From Acetohalobium arabaticum DSM 5501 (GTDB lineage: Bacteria > Bacillota > Halanaerobiia > Halobacteroidales > Acetohalobiaceae), in NCBI RefSeq assembly GCF_000144695.1, contig NC_014378.1, positions 1,884,043-1,948,042 on the forward strand: a stretch of DNA of 64,000 bases, given 5' to 3'. The notes under the pieces were generated by a model. That model was not told where the DNA came from. It did no database searches and saw only the letters and a list, made by a program, of their open reading frames with translations. Positions 34,587 through 44,437 of this stretch are shown one piece after another. Made by a program: the position numbers and the translations under genes. Within the stretch, counting starts at the first letter, position 1. Each line of letters starts with the position of its first letter.

Positions 34587-34739
34587 TTAACCACAGTTGC
34601 ATTCTGTCGCCAACTGATGAAATATCGGTTTATTGCGATCTCTCATTTTTTGATGATACAGCTTACCTATACCAGATCTACGTCGATCATACATCTTCCG
34701 TCTGCCAAGTTCCTTCTGACCATTAGTAGTGCAACACAT
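34587..34739 (-). CDS. Small basic cysteine-containing protein (50 residues), function unknown
   Basis: A 50-codon frame starts at ATG 34739 with a strong CGGAGGGG upstream and stops at 34587. It has Cys-Cys at residues 2-3 and Cys-Asn-Cys near the C-terminus (47-49), enclosing a basic, helical middle (GRRKMYDRRRSGIGKLYHQKMRDRN). The paired cysteines could bind a metal or Fe-S cluster, perhaps as a dimer. It is driven by the repeat-bearing promoter at 34798-34853 and followed by nadE. I do not recognise a family. Confidence 0.65.
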   Translation of the reverse strand: MCCTTNGQKELGRRKMYDRRRSGIGKLYHQKMRDRNKPIFHQLATECNCG

Positions 34740-34797
34740 AATTATCCCCTCCGTTTATTGTTAGTTATCCTTCACCCCAAACAACATTCGGTGTTAG

Positions 34798-34853
34798 TGT
34801 TATACTTATGTTATCTCTACGTTAATTATAGCGGTTATCCCGGCTTCTGTCAA
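34798..34853 (-). promoter_or_regulatory. Promoter of small gene-nadE with triple 11-bp direct repeat
   Basis: On the minus strand TTGACA (34848-34853) and TATAAT (34825-34830) have a 17-base spacer. Plus-strand repeats TGTTATACTTA, TGTTATCTCTA and CGTTAATTATA fill 34798-34830. The last repeat covers the -10 box, exactly as at glnA. Confidence 0.65.
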
Positions 34854-34902
34854 GGAAATATCCACTTTTTATTAAATACCTCACATGAGAAGTAACAAAA
34901 AA

Positions 34903-34929
34903 GGCTTCCCCTGCTAAGCAGGAGAAACC
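34903..34929 (-). terminator. Terminator of asparagine synthetase gene
   Basis: A 12-bp stem GGCTTCCCCTGC/GCAGGAGAAACC with one wobble, loop TAA and a TTTTTTG tail on the minus strand lies ten bases after the stop. Confidence 0.85.
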
Positions 34930-34939
34930 TATATACAGA

Positions 34940-36781
34940 CTACTTAATACTGACATTATACTCTTCTAGCCAGGTATTAACCTGAATTAAGTAAGCAAAT
35001 AGCTGCGGTAGGCGCATCAGCTGCCCAAACCAGGGAATATCGAAATCCTGATCTGCCTTAGTTAACTTTCGTACAGCAGCCACATCTATTAATTCAAGTA
35101 AAGGAGCATTAGGGGTATCTAGAATCTCTAACAGCCAATCCCTTACTGCTGCAAAGTAGTCGGGATTAAAGGTTTTAGGATATGGATTCTTTGGTCTCAG
35201 CCGCACATCCTCAGGCAGAATTCCCTTTAGAGCCTCCCGCAAAATCCCCTTGCGGTTACCGCCGTAATTCTTCATCGACCAGGGGATATTCCAGACATAC
35301 TCCACAAGCCGATGGTCGCAGAAAGGAACTCTAATCTCTAAACCAGTAAGCATACTCATTCGATCTTTGCGGTCTAACAACGTCGGCATCCAGCGGGTGA
35401 GATTGAGATAAAACATTTCCCGCATCCGGGCATTTTTCCCTTCTTCACCCGGCAATCGAGGCACTTCTTCTAACGCTTGCTGATACTTAGCCTGCATATA
35501 TTCCTGCGGCTTAATTCGGGCAGCCAAGTTATTATCTAAGAGCCTAACTCTATCCTCTAGGTTCCGCGACCAGGGAAACGTATCAGCCTGCAGTGCTTCC
35601 TCTCTATGATACCAAGGGTATCCACCGAAAATTTCATCGGCACACTCGCCGGAAACAGCCACAGTAAAGTCCTCTTTAATCGCCCGGCTAAAGAGATAAA
35701 GCGACGTATCTATATCAGCCATCCCCGGCAGATCCCGGGCAGTAACTCCTGCCGGCAGCATTTCTGCCAGCCGGGAATTATCCAAAATTACAGAATGATG
35801 CTTAGTCCCTAGGTAGTTAGAAACGCGTTCTACCCAGACATTATCAGCATCTGGCTGAAATTCATTAGACTCAAAATGTTCATCATTTCCTTCATAATCT
35901 ACCGAATAAGTATGCAACTGTCCCTTACCAGCCTCTTGTAATGCTTTACTGGCTACTGCTGTAATAGCACTGGAATCAAGACCACCGGATAACAGAGTAC
36001 AGATAGGGACATCAGATACTAATTGACGTTCAACTGTATCTACAAATAATTCTCTTACCCTATGCACCGTCTCTTCTGCAGTATCTGTATGCTGTTTGCT
36101 TTCTAGATTCCAATATTGACACTTTCTTAACCCATCACGATCATAAACTAGATAATGTCCCGGCTTTACTTCATCTATTCCACAAAAAACGCCATTACCT
36201 GGAGTCCGGGCCGGCCCCATGACAAAGATCTGACCCAATCCATCAGTATCAATCTCTGCTTCTATATCAGGATGGGCTAACAATGCCTTCAATTCAGACC
36301 CAAATATTAATCTATCCTGCTGTTGAGTATAAAAAAGCGGCTTAACTCCAATCCGATCCCGGGCCAGATATAATGACTCTCTCTTCTGATCCCAGATACC
36401 AAAAGCAAAGATACCATTTAAATGTTTAACACATTCTTCTCCCCATTCAATATAAGATGTAAGTAGTACCTCAGTATCAGAGTGACTATTAAATTCATAT
36501 CCTTTAGTCTTCAATCTTCTTCTCAATTCCTGCGTATTATATAGTTCTCCATTATAAGTAATCACATATGTATTACCTTGGTGTTTTTTTATCATTGGCT
36601 GTTTTCCACCTTCAGGATCAATTACAATCAGCCGCCTATGAGCAAAACCAACATTTTCAGTAAACCATGCTCCTTTTTCATCAGGTCCGCGGCATTCTAA
36701 AGTCTTTCCCATCTCTTCTACAATAGATCGCTGCTGATTCATATTAACTTTCCAGTCTATCCAGCCTGCAATACCACACAT
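34940..36781 (-). CDS. asnB: Asparagine synthase (glutamine-hydrolysing)
   Basis: 613 residues, typical of AsnB. The N-terminal class-II glutaminase has Cys2 as nucleophile (MCGIAGW), RRLIVIDPEGGKQP and YNGELYNTQELR. The C-terminal synthetase domain has the PP-loop LLSGGLDSSAITAVAS near residue 265 and GECADEIFGGYPWYH near 380. It converts aspartate, glutamine and ATP into asparagine. It lies upstream of the nadE/glnA group as its own unit with its own terminator, within the nitrogen-assimilation region. Confidence 0.94.
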   Translation of the reverse strand: MCGIAGWIDWKVNMNQQRSIVEEMGKTLECRGPDEKGAWFTENVGFAHRRLIVIDPEGGKQPMIKKHQGNTYVITYNGELYNTQELRRRLKTKGYEFNSHSDTEVLLTSYIEWGEECVKHLNGIFAFGIWDQKRESLYLARDRIGVKPLFYTQQQDRLIFGSELKALLAHPDIEAEIDTDGLGQIFVMGPARTPGNGVFCGIDEVKPGHYLVYDRDGLRKCQYWNLESKQHTDTAEETVHRVRELFVDTVERQLVSDVPICTLLSGGLDSSAITAVASKALQEAGKGQLHTYSVDYEGNDEHFESNEFQPDADNVWVERVSNYLGTKHHSVILDNSRLAEMLPAGVTARDLPGMADIDTSLYLFSRAIKEDFTVAVSGECADEIFGGYPWYHREEALQADTFPWSRNLEDRVRLLDNNLAARIKPQEYMQAKYQQALEEVPRLPGEEGKNARMREMFYLNLTRWMPTLLDRKDRMSMLTGLEIRVPFCDHRLVEYVWNIPWSMKNYGGNRKGILREALKGILPEDVRLRPKNPYPKTFNPDYFAAVRDWLLEILDTPNAPLLELIDVAAVRKLTKADQDFDIPWFGQLMRLPQLFAYLIQVNTWLEEYNVSIK

Positions 36782-36967
36782 ATCTTACACCTCTCTTTTA
36801 ATTTATTATTATAATATGTTACTCAATTTCATATATTGCATTACATTTTCATTATACGTGAATCAAATAATAAATGTGATAAAATATTTTTTTGCAGGAC
36901 AATTATCTCTTGGCCTTGTAATAATGTAATAAGTTAGAGTATTCTTTATTAAGGAGGGAGAATAAGA

Positions 36968-37921
36968 ATGAAAATAGTAATGTTAGAGCCATTAGCAGTC
37001 AAAGAGGAAATTATCAATGAGCTTAAAGCAAACTTAGAAGAACAAGACCATGAATTTGTAGCTTATGATAATAGAATTGAAGATGAAGACGTGATAATTG
37101 ATAGAGCTTCCGAGGCTGACGCATTAATCATTACCAATTTACCCTTATCTGAAAGAGTTATTGAGGCCTGTTCCAATCTTAAATTGATTTCTGTTGCTTT
37201 TACAGGAGTAGACCATATAGACCTAGAAGCATGCCAAAAACAGGGAGTCACAGTCTGTAATGCTCCTGGTTACTCAACTCATTCAGTAGCTGAATTAGCA
37301 ATAGGATTTATGATCACTGTAATGAGAAATATGGTTCCATGTGATGTTGCTACCAGAAAAGGAAAAACTAGAACAGGATTAATAGGTAATGAACTCAAAG
37401 GAAAAAAGTTAGGAATAATTGGAACAGGAAGTATAGGGCTAAGAGTAGCTGAAATAGGTAAGGTCTTTGGATGTGAATTACTTGGATATAATCGATCTGA
37501 AAAAGAACAGGCCAAAGAATTAGGACTTGAATATGTAAATTTAGATACTCTAATGAAAGAATCTGATATAATAAGCTTACATCTTCCCCATACTGAAGAA
37601 ACTAAAGGAATGATAGATAAAGAAAAGATTAGTCTAATGAAAGAATCAAGCATCTTCATCAATGTAGCTCGAGGCCCTATTGTAGATAATGAAGCACTAG
37701 CAGCTGCCCTAAAAGAAGGCCACATCGCCGGAGCAGGTATTGATGTATTTGAAATGGAACCCCCTATTCCACAAGACCACCCGCTGCTTAATGCCCCTAA
37801 TACAGTGGTAACTCCTCACGTTGCCTTTGCCACTCCAGAAGCTTTTTATAGAAGAGCCAATACAGTATTCGACAATATTGAATCCTGGTTGCAGGATAAT
37901 CCCCAAAATGTAATGAACTAA
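36968..37921 (+). CDS. D-2-hydroxyacid dehydrogenase (NAD-binding, phosphoglycerate/glycerate type)
   Basis: 317 residues with GGAGGGAG upstream. The Rossmann fold has GKKLGIIGTGSIGLRVAEIG near residue 145. The catalytic set is Arg near residue 236 (NVARGPIVDNEAL), Glu in FEMEPP, and His in VTPHVAFATPEA. The family reduces 2-oxoacids to D-hydroxyacids or oxidises them with NAD. SerA, hydroxypyruvate reductase and D-lactate-type activities all occur, and the sequence alone does not separate them. The gene is monocistronic on the plus strand between two minus-strand blocks. Confidence 0.85.
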   Translation: MKIVMLEPLAVKEEIINELKANLEEQDHEFVAYDNRIEDEDVIIDRASEADALIITNLPLSERVIEACSNLKLISVAFTGVDHIDLEACQKQGVTVCNAPGYSTHSVAELAIGFMITVMRNMVPCDVATRKGKTRTGLIGNELKGKKLGIIGTGSIGLRVAEIGKVFGCELLGYNRSEKEQAKELGLEYVNLDTLMKESDIISLHLPHTEETKGMIDKEKISLMKESSIFINVARGPIVDNEALAAALKEGHIAGAGIDVFEMEPPIPQDHPLLNAPNTVVTPHVAFATPEAFYRRANTVFDNIESWLQDNPQNVMN

Positions 37922-37928
37922 AGCAATT

Positions 37929-37961
37929 AAAGCAGGCTAACTTCAAAGTTAGTCTGCTTTT
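37929..37961. terminator. Bidirectional terminator between convergent genes
   Basis: A 15-bp stem AAAGCAGGCTAACTT/AAGTTAGTCTGCTTT (one wobble) with TTTT on the plus strand lies between genes ending at 37921 and 37975. Confidence 0.85.
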
Positions 37962-37974
37962 GACTATACCTGCT

Positions 37975-39522
37975 TTAATACCGCGCATAATGGATCCTGC
38001 CCTTAATAATTGTCTTCATCACTTCAATATCTTTAATCTCATCTGAAGGAACTGTTAGTATATCCCGATTCAAAACAGTCAAATTAGCCGCTTTTCCTAC
38101 TTCGATACTTCCTTTTATATCTGCTTCAAAAGCTGCCTTAGCTGGATTAATAGTAAACAGCTTTAATGCTTCTTTTATAGTTAACTGTTGAGTAGGATTG
38201 GAATGGTTTACTGCTCCATGAATCCCCAATAATGGATCCATCGGCGTTACATCGCTATCAGAGCCTCCGATCATCAAACAATTAGCATCTATAATATCAC
38301 GAAAGGGATTTGTTCTTTTGGCTCTTTTTTCTCCTAATCGAGTACTATACATACCAGCGCTTCCGCCCCAATAATACTCAAATGCCGGCTGCATAGAAAG
38401 CGTTACTCCTAATTCTTTAGCCTTATTTATCTGTTGTTGATTGATCAATTCATTATGTTCTACTCTATGTCTAGGATTATCCCTCGGATACTCTTTCTGG
38501 GCTACTTGATAAGCTTCTAATATCTGGTCAATAGCCCGGCTGCCAATAGCATGGACTGCAATCTGTAGTCCTGCTTTATGGGCTGTAGTTACAAATTCAT
38601 TAATTCTTTTCTGGCTGTGATATAACCGCGCTCTAGTAGTAGGTTCATCGGCATACGGCTCTATTAAGGCTGCTGTTCGGGAACCAATTGAACCATCTAA
38701 AGCAATACAACCTCCGATTCTATCCAATCCTAAACTTAAAACCCTGTCTACATCCATAGTTTGATTAAAGAGTACTATATCCAAAGGATTTTCGTCTTTA
38801 ACTTCCAGCAACAATTGTAAATCCAATTCACTAAATAGGCCTCCGCCTTCCATACTATGAATAGTAGTAATCCCGACCTCCAAAGCCAACCTAGTAGCAA
38901 CTTGTATTGCCTTCATCCGCTTTCTATTAGGAATATTGCCTAATACCCAGTTTCTCACTTCAAAGTTAGCCTTATTTCTGATAACTCCTGTCACCCTACC
39001 TTTTCTATCTCTATCTAAGCCTAAAATATTACGCGGCATATTCAGCAACTGCAAAGCCTTACTATTCACCACACAGGAATGACAGTCAACTCTGCTAAAC
39101 CAGGCAGGATTATCAGGAACCAGCTTATCTAACTGCCATCTAGTAGGCGGCTGTGGATCAGCAAAATTCTCTTCATCAAACCCGACGCCATAAATCCATT
39201 CTCCAGCTGGTAATTTTTGGGCTCTATTCTTGATTAAATTCAACATCTCTTCTCGACTATCTACGCCAGTAAAGTTTAAGAATAACTTATTCAAACCGGT
39301 CTGTACAAAGTGAACATGGCTATCGATAAAGCCAGGCACTACAGTCTTCCCCTCGAGATTAAGCTGTTGGGTATTATCAGTCATAAATTCCTTTATCTCC
39401 TCGTTAGTTCCTACAGCAATAATCTCTTCTTTATTAACTGCAACTGCTTCGACTATCCTATCTGTTCCATCTAAAGTAATAATCTTTCCGTTATACAGAA
39501 TAAGATCAGCTAATGTCTTCAC
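37975..39522 (-). CDS. YtcJ-type metal-dependent amidohydrolase
   Basis: About 515 residues. The GTG at 39522 is preferred because an upstream in-frame ATG is part of the AAAGGAGATG ribosome site. The amidohydrolase-3 fold shows the N-terminal metal pair FIDSHVHFVQTG near residue 65. Further landmarks are AVHAIGSRAIDQILEAY, PRHRVEHNELI and GGSDSDVTPMDPLLG near 430, followed by PAKAAFEADIKGSIEVGKAANL of the closing beta domain. YtcJ relatives hydrolyse amides, but the physiological substrate is unknown. It stands alone between convergent genes. Confidence 0.88.
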   Translation of the reverse strand: MKTLADLILYNGKIITLDGTDRIVEAVAVNKEEIIAVGTNEEIKEFMTDNTQQLNLEGKTVVPGFIDSHVHFVQTGLNKLFLNFTGVDSREEMLNLIKNRAQKLPAGEWIYGVGFDEENFADPQPPTRWQLDKLVPDNPAWFSRVDCHSCVVNSKALQLLNMPRNILGLDRDRKGRVTGVIRNKANFEVRNWVLGNIPNRKRMKAIQVATRLALEVGITTIHSMEGGGLFSELDLQLLLEVKDENPLDIVLFNQTMDVDRVLSLGLDRIGGCIALDGSIGSRTAALIEPYADEPTTRARLYHSQKRINEFVTTAHKAGLQIAVHAIGSRAIDQILEAYQVAQKEYPRDNPRHRVEHNELINQQQINKAKELGVTLSMQPAFEYYWGGSAGMYSTRLGEKRAKRTNPFRDIIDANCLMIGGSDSDVTPMDPLLGIHGAVNHSNPTQQLTIKEALKLFTINPAKAAFEADIKGSIEVGKAANLTVLNRDILTVPSDEIKDIEVMKTIIKGRIHYARY

Positions 39523-39626
39523 TAGTAGCATCTCCTTTTAATCAACAGTTTAAGACAAGTGATTATTATTATAGCAGTGTGAAATTAAAATAACAAAATT
39601 TTCCCTTAATAGCTAATCTTATTCTG

Positions 39627-41708
39627 TTAAATCCCGTATTTTTGTTTCTTCCTTACTACTGTAGGCTGACTTACTCCCAAAACTTCAGCAGCCTTATAGG
39701 TACTACCGTACTTATCTAAAGCCATCTTTACTAAGTCTTCCTCCACCTTCGAAACCCCCTGCTTAAGGGGAATAATATCAAAGATTTCAATATCTAAGTT
39801 ACCCTGTTGTTTTTTCTTAATATGCTCCGGAAGGCAGTCTAAAGTAATCATCTGTTCACTGGTCATCACTACTAATCTTTCAATCAAGTTTTCTAATTCT
39901 CTTACATTTCCCATCCAATCATAATTCTCTAAAGCCTCAATGGCAGCCGAAGCAATTGTTTTATTAACTTCAAACTTTTCATTAAACTCCTGTAGGAAAT
40001 GAGAAATCAATGGAGTAATATCTTCCTTCCTTTCTCGCAGTGGAGGAACATAGATAGGTACTACATTAAGGCGATAATAAAGATCCTCTCTAAACTTTCC
40101 TTCCTTTGTCATCTGCTCTAAATCCTGGTTAGTAGCTGAGATAATTCTAGCATTGATATCAATACTTTCAGTCCCACCGACTCTCATTATCTCTTTTTCC
40201 TGTAAAGCCCGGAGCAATTTAACCTGTAGATTCAGCGGCAGCTCACCTATTTCATCCAAAAATAGAGTACCATCATTAGCTAACTCAAACATCCCCATCT
40301 TCCCTTCGGATTTAGCCCCGGTAAATGCTCCCTCCTCATAACCGAATAATTCTGCTTCCAATAAGTTATCCGGAATTGCCCCACAGTTAACTTTGATTAA
40401 TGACCCATCTCTACGATCACTCACTTTATGGATTGTTCGGGCAATAATCTCTTTACCTACCCCGGATTCACCAGTAATCAAAACAGTAGAATCAACTCTA
40501 CCTACTTGTAAAGCCAGATCAAAGACCCTCTCCATTTTTCCACTCTTAATTACTATTTCATCAAACTCCAATTGTTGGGAACGCAGTTTCTCCAGCTCAG
40601 AATAATATTTTTCACTTAATTCTTTAGTCTTTTCCAACTCTTGTTTAAGGTGATTTAATTCCTCCACATCCCGGGCAGTGGTTACTACTCTAACTATTTC
40701 CCCTTCTTCATTGAAGACAGGATTCCCGGTACTTAAGACCTGTTTTCCTGTTTTGATATCATGCATGACGCTTACCGATTCTTCCTTCTCTAACACCTGA
40801 AAGGTAACTGCTTCAGAGAATATGCCTTCCTCTACTAACTCTTCCATATTCCTGCCCAATACTTCTTCACTCTTAATCCCTGTTATCTCCTCATAGGCAC
40901 TATTAATTCTAATTGTATCTGCATTGCCGTCTGTAACATATAAACCATCTGAAACTGACTCAATAATTGCGTCCAGTTCTTTATTCAAATTCTTAACTGT
41001 ATTTAATTCTTCTGATACCTTCTCCAACTCAGAAATATCCTGAAAGATAGCCATTGAACCCCTTAGCTCTCCATCCTTATAGATTAGACTTCGATTAGTT
41101 AAAGCAACAACATCTCCTACATTTATCTTTTCTCCAAACTCTTCCTCTCCTGTTTCCAATACATTTATCAAACCTGTATTCGGTATAATATCTGCAATCT
41201 GCCTTCCTAAAACTTCCTCTGCTTTATAGCCCAAGATCTCTTCAGCAGCCGAGTTAAAAGTAATAATTCTACCCTCTACATCAATAGCAATAATTCCATT
41301 ATGGGATGAATCCAGTATTGTAGTTAATTCTCCTACCACTTTCTGTGACTGTGTATAAAAAGCTTCAACTAAATCCGTTCTAGTTAAGATACCAACTAAC
41401 CCATTATCTTTATCAACAACCGGCAGCCTTCCTATCTTTATTTTCCAGGCTGATTCTAAAGTCCTATCCTCTGTTATCTTCATTACGTCTGTCTGCATTA
41501 ACTTTCCTACAGCTATGCTGTTTTCCAGCCCTTCTTTAACCGCTTTCATTAAGTGGCTTTTGGTAAAGATACCTATCAATTTATTTTCTGCATCAACAAC
41601 TGGGGCACCATCTATTCTCTCATTATGAAATATCTCTGCTGCCTTTCCGATAGTATCCTCTTTACATAAGGTAATAGGATCTTTAGTCATTATCTCGGCT
41701 ACTTTCAT
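39627..41708 (-). CDS. Sigma-54-dependent activator with CBS and PAS sensor domains
   Basis: 693 residues from ATG 41708, which has GGAGGGGGA upstream. The order is paired CBS domains (about 1-120; IMTKDPITLCKEDTIG), two PAS domains (about 130-245 and 255-365), then the AAA+ domain. The AAA+ domain has Walker A GESGVGKEIIART, the sigma-54 loop GAFTGA, and Walker B GTLFLDEIGEL. A C-terminal helix-turn-helix ends in AAEVLGVSQPTVVRKKQKYG. It contacts sigma-54 RNA polymerase and couples ATP hydrolysis to open-complex formation. It follows the AtoE permease gene, and a -24/-12 promoter precedes the CoA-transferase operon, its likely target. Confidence 0.92.
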   Translation of the reverse strand: MKVAEIMTKDPITLCKEDTIGKAAEIFHNERIDGAPVVDAENKLIGIFTKSHLMKAVKEGLENSIAVGKLMQTDVMKITEDRTLESAWKIKIGRLPVVDKDNGLVGILTRTDLVEAFYTQSQKVVGELTTILDSSHNGIIAIDVEGRIITFNSAAEEILGYKAEEVLGRQIADIIPNTGLINVLETGEEEFGEKINVGDVVALTNRSLIYKDGELRGSMAIFQDISELEKVSEELNTVKNLNKELDAIIESVSDGLYVTDGNADTIRINSAYEEITGIKSEEVLGRNMEELVEEGIFSEAVTFQVLEKEESVSVMHDIKTGKQVLSTGNPVFNEEGEIVRVVTTARDVEELNHLKQELEKTKELSEKYYSELEKLRSQQLEFDEIVIKSGKMERVFDLALQVGRVDSTVLITGESGVGKEIIARTIHKVSDRRDGSLIKVNCGAIPDNLLEAELFGYEEGAFTGAKSEGKMGMFELANDGTLFLDEIGELPLNLQVKLLRALQEKEIMRVGGTESIDINARIISATNQDLEQMTKEGKFREDLYYRLNVVPIYVPPLRERKEDITPLISHFLQEFNEKFEVNKTIASAAIEALENYDWMGNVRELENLIERLVVMTSEQMITLDCLPEHIKKKQQGNLDIEIFDIIPLKQGVSKVEEDLVKMALDKYGSTYKAAEVLGVSQPTVVRKKQKYGI

Positions 41709-41809
41709 GCTCCCCCTCCTCCGTTTAAGATTACCTATCAATATATCATTTTTTAACATTTTTTACAAAGCTAATCTTTACCTTTAGCCCAAAATTTTCT
41801 TCTAAATAT

Positions 41810-41839
41810 AAAGAAACTAGGAAAAATCCTAGCTTCTTT
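41810..41839 (-). terminator. Terminator of the CoA-transferase/thiolase/permease operon
   Basis: A 13-bp stem AAAGAAACTAGGA/TCCTAGCTTCTTT, with one mismatch and an AAAA loop, lies about 50 bases past the permease stop. Confidence 0.75.
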
Positions 41840-41888
41840 ACTCAATCTTTTATCAATTTAAATCTATATATCAGATTAATCTAAATCC

Positions 41889-43211
41889 TTAAAGAAACAT
41901 TAAACCTAAACTTACTATAACTCCACTCCACATTAATACCATTATACAGTAGCCCATAATGTCACGAGCACCCAAACCAGCAATTCCTAATGCAGGTAGA
42001 GCCCAGAAAGGCTGAATCATATTAGTCCAGGCATCTCCCCAGGCAACAGCCATAGAAATCCTAGAGATATCGACTCCTAGATCTGCTGCAGCAGGTACCA
42101 TAATTGGAGCCTGTACAGCCCACTGTCCTCCGCCAGAAGGAACAAAGAAGTTTACAATTCCGGCACTTAAGAAGCTAAAGAAAGGAAGTGTTGTCTGTGT
42201 TGCAATAGAGACAAAGAATTCTGACATGATAGTTGCCAGACCGGAACCTACCATCATTCCCATAATACCTGAATACAGCGGGAACTGTAAGATTATTCCG
42301 CTACAGCCTTTTACAGCTGTTTCAAAAGCATTAAGATAATTCTTCGGAGTTTTATGCAGAAGAATTCCTAAAGTCATGAATAAGAAGATAACAATATTTA
42401 AGTTAAGAGCAAAACCATTGTTAACAAAATAATTAAGCAAATAAGCTGCTCCCATACCGCCTAAAACAAAAGAAACTAACATATTATTTTCTAATCTGTC
42501 TGCTACAGTATTTAACTCAGGTTCAGAATTTCCAGCACTGTCTTCTTCTTTTAATACTTCAGGATCAACAATTACTCTCTCATCCTTATCGGGCAGCATC
42601 ATTCGATTTAAGAAAGGAATTGTAAGCAGTACTACAACAGATATTATAAGATTATAGGAACTGAATATCGTACTTGATATCGGAATAACTCCCATTAAAT
42701 GCTCCATAAAGTGGCCTTCAGTAGCAACTGTTAAAGGTACCGAACCGGCCAAACCAGCATGCCAGATAACAAAACCAGAATAAGCACTGGCTATTAAGAG
42801 GCGATAATCTACACCTTCAACCTGTTTGGCCATCTCTTTTGCCAATAAGGCTCCAATAACTAAACCAAACCCCCAGTTAATCCAGCAACAGAGACCAGAA
42901 ATAAAGGTTGTTAATGCTATTGCTCCTCCAGCCGAATCAGGAATGGAAGCAATCTTTTTCAATATTTTACTGAATAAATCCGTATTAGCTAACGCATGGC
43001 CAGTAATTAAGACCAAACACATCTGCATAGCAAAAGCCAATAGATTCCATAAGCCGTCGCCCCAATGTCCAATCATCTCCATTGGACCATTTCCAGCAAT
43101 TACAATTCCTAAAACATAAACAACTGCAGTTAAAGCAATCGCAAATAAGAACGGGTCAGGTAGATATTCTTCAATTAAGGACACAAAGAACTTGGACAAT
43201 TTTTTTACCAC
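41889..43211 (-). CDS. atoE: Short-chain fatty acid transporter, AtoE family
   Basis: 440 residues with about 11 membrane spans. The GLCCWINWGFGLVIGALLAKEMAK segment near 110 and the C-terminal FFVPSGGGQWAVQAPIMVPAAADLG and MAVAWGDAWTNMIQPFWALPALGIAG are the family signature. AtoE-type proteins import acetoacetate or short-chain fatty acids. It follows the thiolase gene by 26 bases and completes a CoA-transferase - thiolase - permease operon for activating and cleaving or building short acyl-CoAs. Confidence 0.9.
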   Translation of the reverse strand: MVKKLSKFFVSLIEEYLPDPFLFAIALTAVVYVLGIVIAGNGPMEMIGHWGDGLWNLLAFAMQMCLVLITGHALANTDLFSKILKKIASIPDSAGGAIALTTFISGLCCWINWGFGLVIGALLAKEMAKQVEGVDYRLLIASAYSGFVIWHAGLAGSVPLTVATEGHFMEHLMGVIPISSTIFSSYNLIISVVVLLTIPFLNRMMLPDKDERVIVDPEVLKEEDSAGNSEPELNTVADRLENNMLVSFVLGGMGAAYLLNYFVNNGFALNLNIVIFLFMTLGILLHKTPKNYLNAFETAVKGCSGIILQFPLYSGIMGMMVGSGLATIMSEFFVSIATQTTLPFFSFLSAGIVNFFVPSGGGQWAVQAPIMVPAAADLGVDISRISMAVAWGDAWTNMIQPFWALPALGIAGLGARDIMGYCIMVLMWSGVIVSLGLMFL

Positions 43212-43236
43212 TTTAATCCCCCCTGAAATTTATTAT

Positions 43237-44415
43237 TTATCTTTCTACTACTGTAGCAGCTCCCTGTCCACCGCCGATACAAAGAGTGGCTAGTCCATAC
43301 TTAGAGTCCTGCTTCTTCATCTCATGTAACAGAGTAATTAAGATCCTTGCTCCACTAGCACCAATCGGATGGCCTAAAGCAATTGCTCCTCCATTTACAT
43401 TTACCTTTTCAGTATCCAATCCTAAATCTTGAACTACTGCAAGAGACTGGGATGCAAAAGCTTCATTGGCTTCTACTAAGTCCATATCTTCTACTGTTAA
43501 GTCCGCCTCCTGTAATGCCTTCTTAGAAGAAGGAATCGGGCCGGTTCCCATAATAGCTGGATCTACTCCTGCTGAAGCATAACTCTTAATAGTAGCCAGT
43601 GGCTCTACTCCTAATTCCTCAGCTTTACTCTTAGTCATTACCACTAATGCAGCTGCTCCGTCATTGATTCCTGATGCATTACCGGCAGTTACTGTTCCAT
43701 CCTTCTTAAAGGCCGGACGTAAGTTAGCCAATCCTTCAGCTGTTACTCCACTGCGGGGATATTCATCTTTATCGAATACAACTGGGTCTCCTTTTCGCTG
43801 CGGTACTTCTACAGGTACTATCTCATCTTCGAATTTACCTTCCTCTAATGCCGCTTCAGCTCTCTGCTGACTGGTTGCAGCAAACTCATCCTGTTCCTCA
43901 CGACTAATATCCCACTGTTCAGCTACATTTTCAGCAGTAATACCCATATGATAATCATTGAATGCACACCAAAGGCCGTCTTGAATCATTGTATCTACTA
44001 ATTTGCCGTGGCCCATTCTCTCTCCCCAGCGGGCTTTATTCTGAACATAAGGCGCCTGGCTCATATTCTCCATACCGCCAACAACAAATACATCTCCATC
44101 TCCGGCTTTAATTGCCTGGGCAGCTAAATTAACTGCCTTTAGACCTGAACCACAGACTTTATTGATAGTCATAGCCGGTGTCTCCACAGGTAAGCCGGCA
44201 TTAACTGATGCCTGACGAGCCGGGTTCTGGCCTGAACCAGCCTGTAAGACATTCCCCATAATTACTTCATCTACTTCACCAGCATCTAATTCAGCTCTTT
44301 CTAAAGCTGCTTTAATTGTAGTTGTTCCCAACTCAATAGCAGAAACCTTCTTTAAACTTCCACCAAAACTGCCAATTGCTGTTCTCACTGCACTTGCAAT
44401 TACAATTTCTTCCAT
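43237..44415 (-). CDS. atoB: Acetyl-CoA C-acetyltransferase (thiolase)
   Basis: 392 residues. The catalytic triad is seen as Cys88 in [11 protein letters not shown], His349 in [11 protein letters not shown]-type sequence, and Cys379 in CIGGGQGAA. It condenses two acetyl-CoA to acetoacetyl-CoA or does the reverse. With the adjacent CoA transferase it would turn acetoacetate plus acyl-CoA into acetyl-CoA units. GGAGGGATTAACA precedes the ATG. The biosynthetic or degradative direction depends on conditions. The AtoE permease favours uptake and breakdown. Confidence 0.95.
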   Translation of the reverse strand: MEEIVIASAVRTAIGSFGGSLKKVSAIELGTTTIKAALERAELDAGEVDEVIMGNVLQAGSGQNPARQASVNAGLPVETPAMTINKVCGSGLKAVNLAAQAIKAGDGDVFVVGGMENMSQAPYVQNKARWGERMGHGKLVDTMIQDGLWCAFNDYHMGITAENVAEQWDISREEQDEFAATSQQRAEAALEEGKFEDEIVPVEVPQRKGDPVVFDKDEYPRSGVTAEGLANLRPAFKKDGTVTAGNASGINDGAAALVVMTKSKAEELGVEPLATIKSYASAGVDPAIMGTGPIPSSKKALQEADLTVEDMDLVEANEAFASQSLAVVQDLGLDTEKVNVNGGAIALGHPIGASGARILITLLHEMKKQDSKYGLATLCIGGGQGAATVVER

Positions 44416-44437
44416 TGTTAATCCCTCCTGTTAATTG

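Noticed and set aside
34617-34895. 92-codon plus-strand reading frame
   Set aside because: It has no ribosome site, antisenses the 50-residue Cys gene and its promoter, and has no recognisable sequence character.
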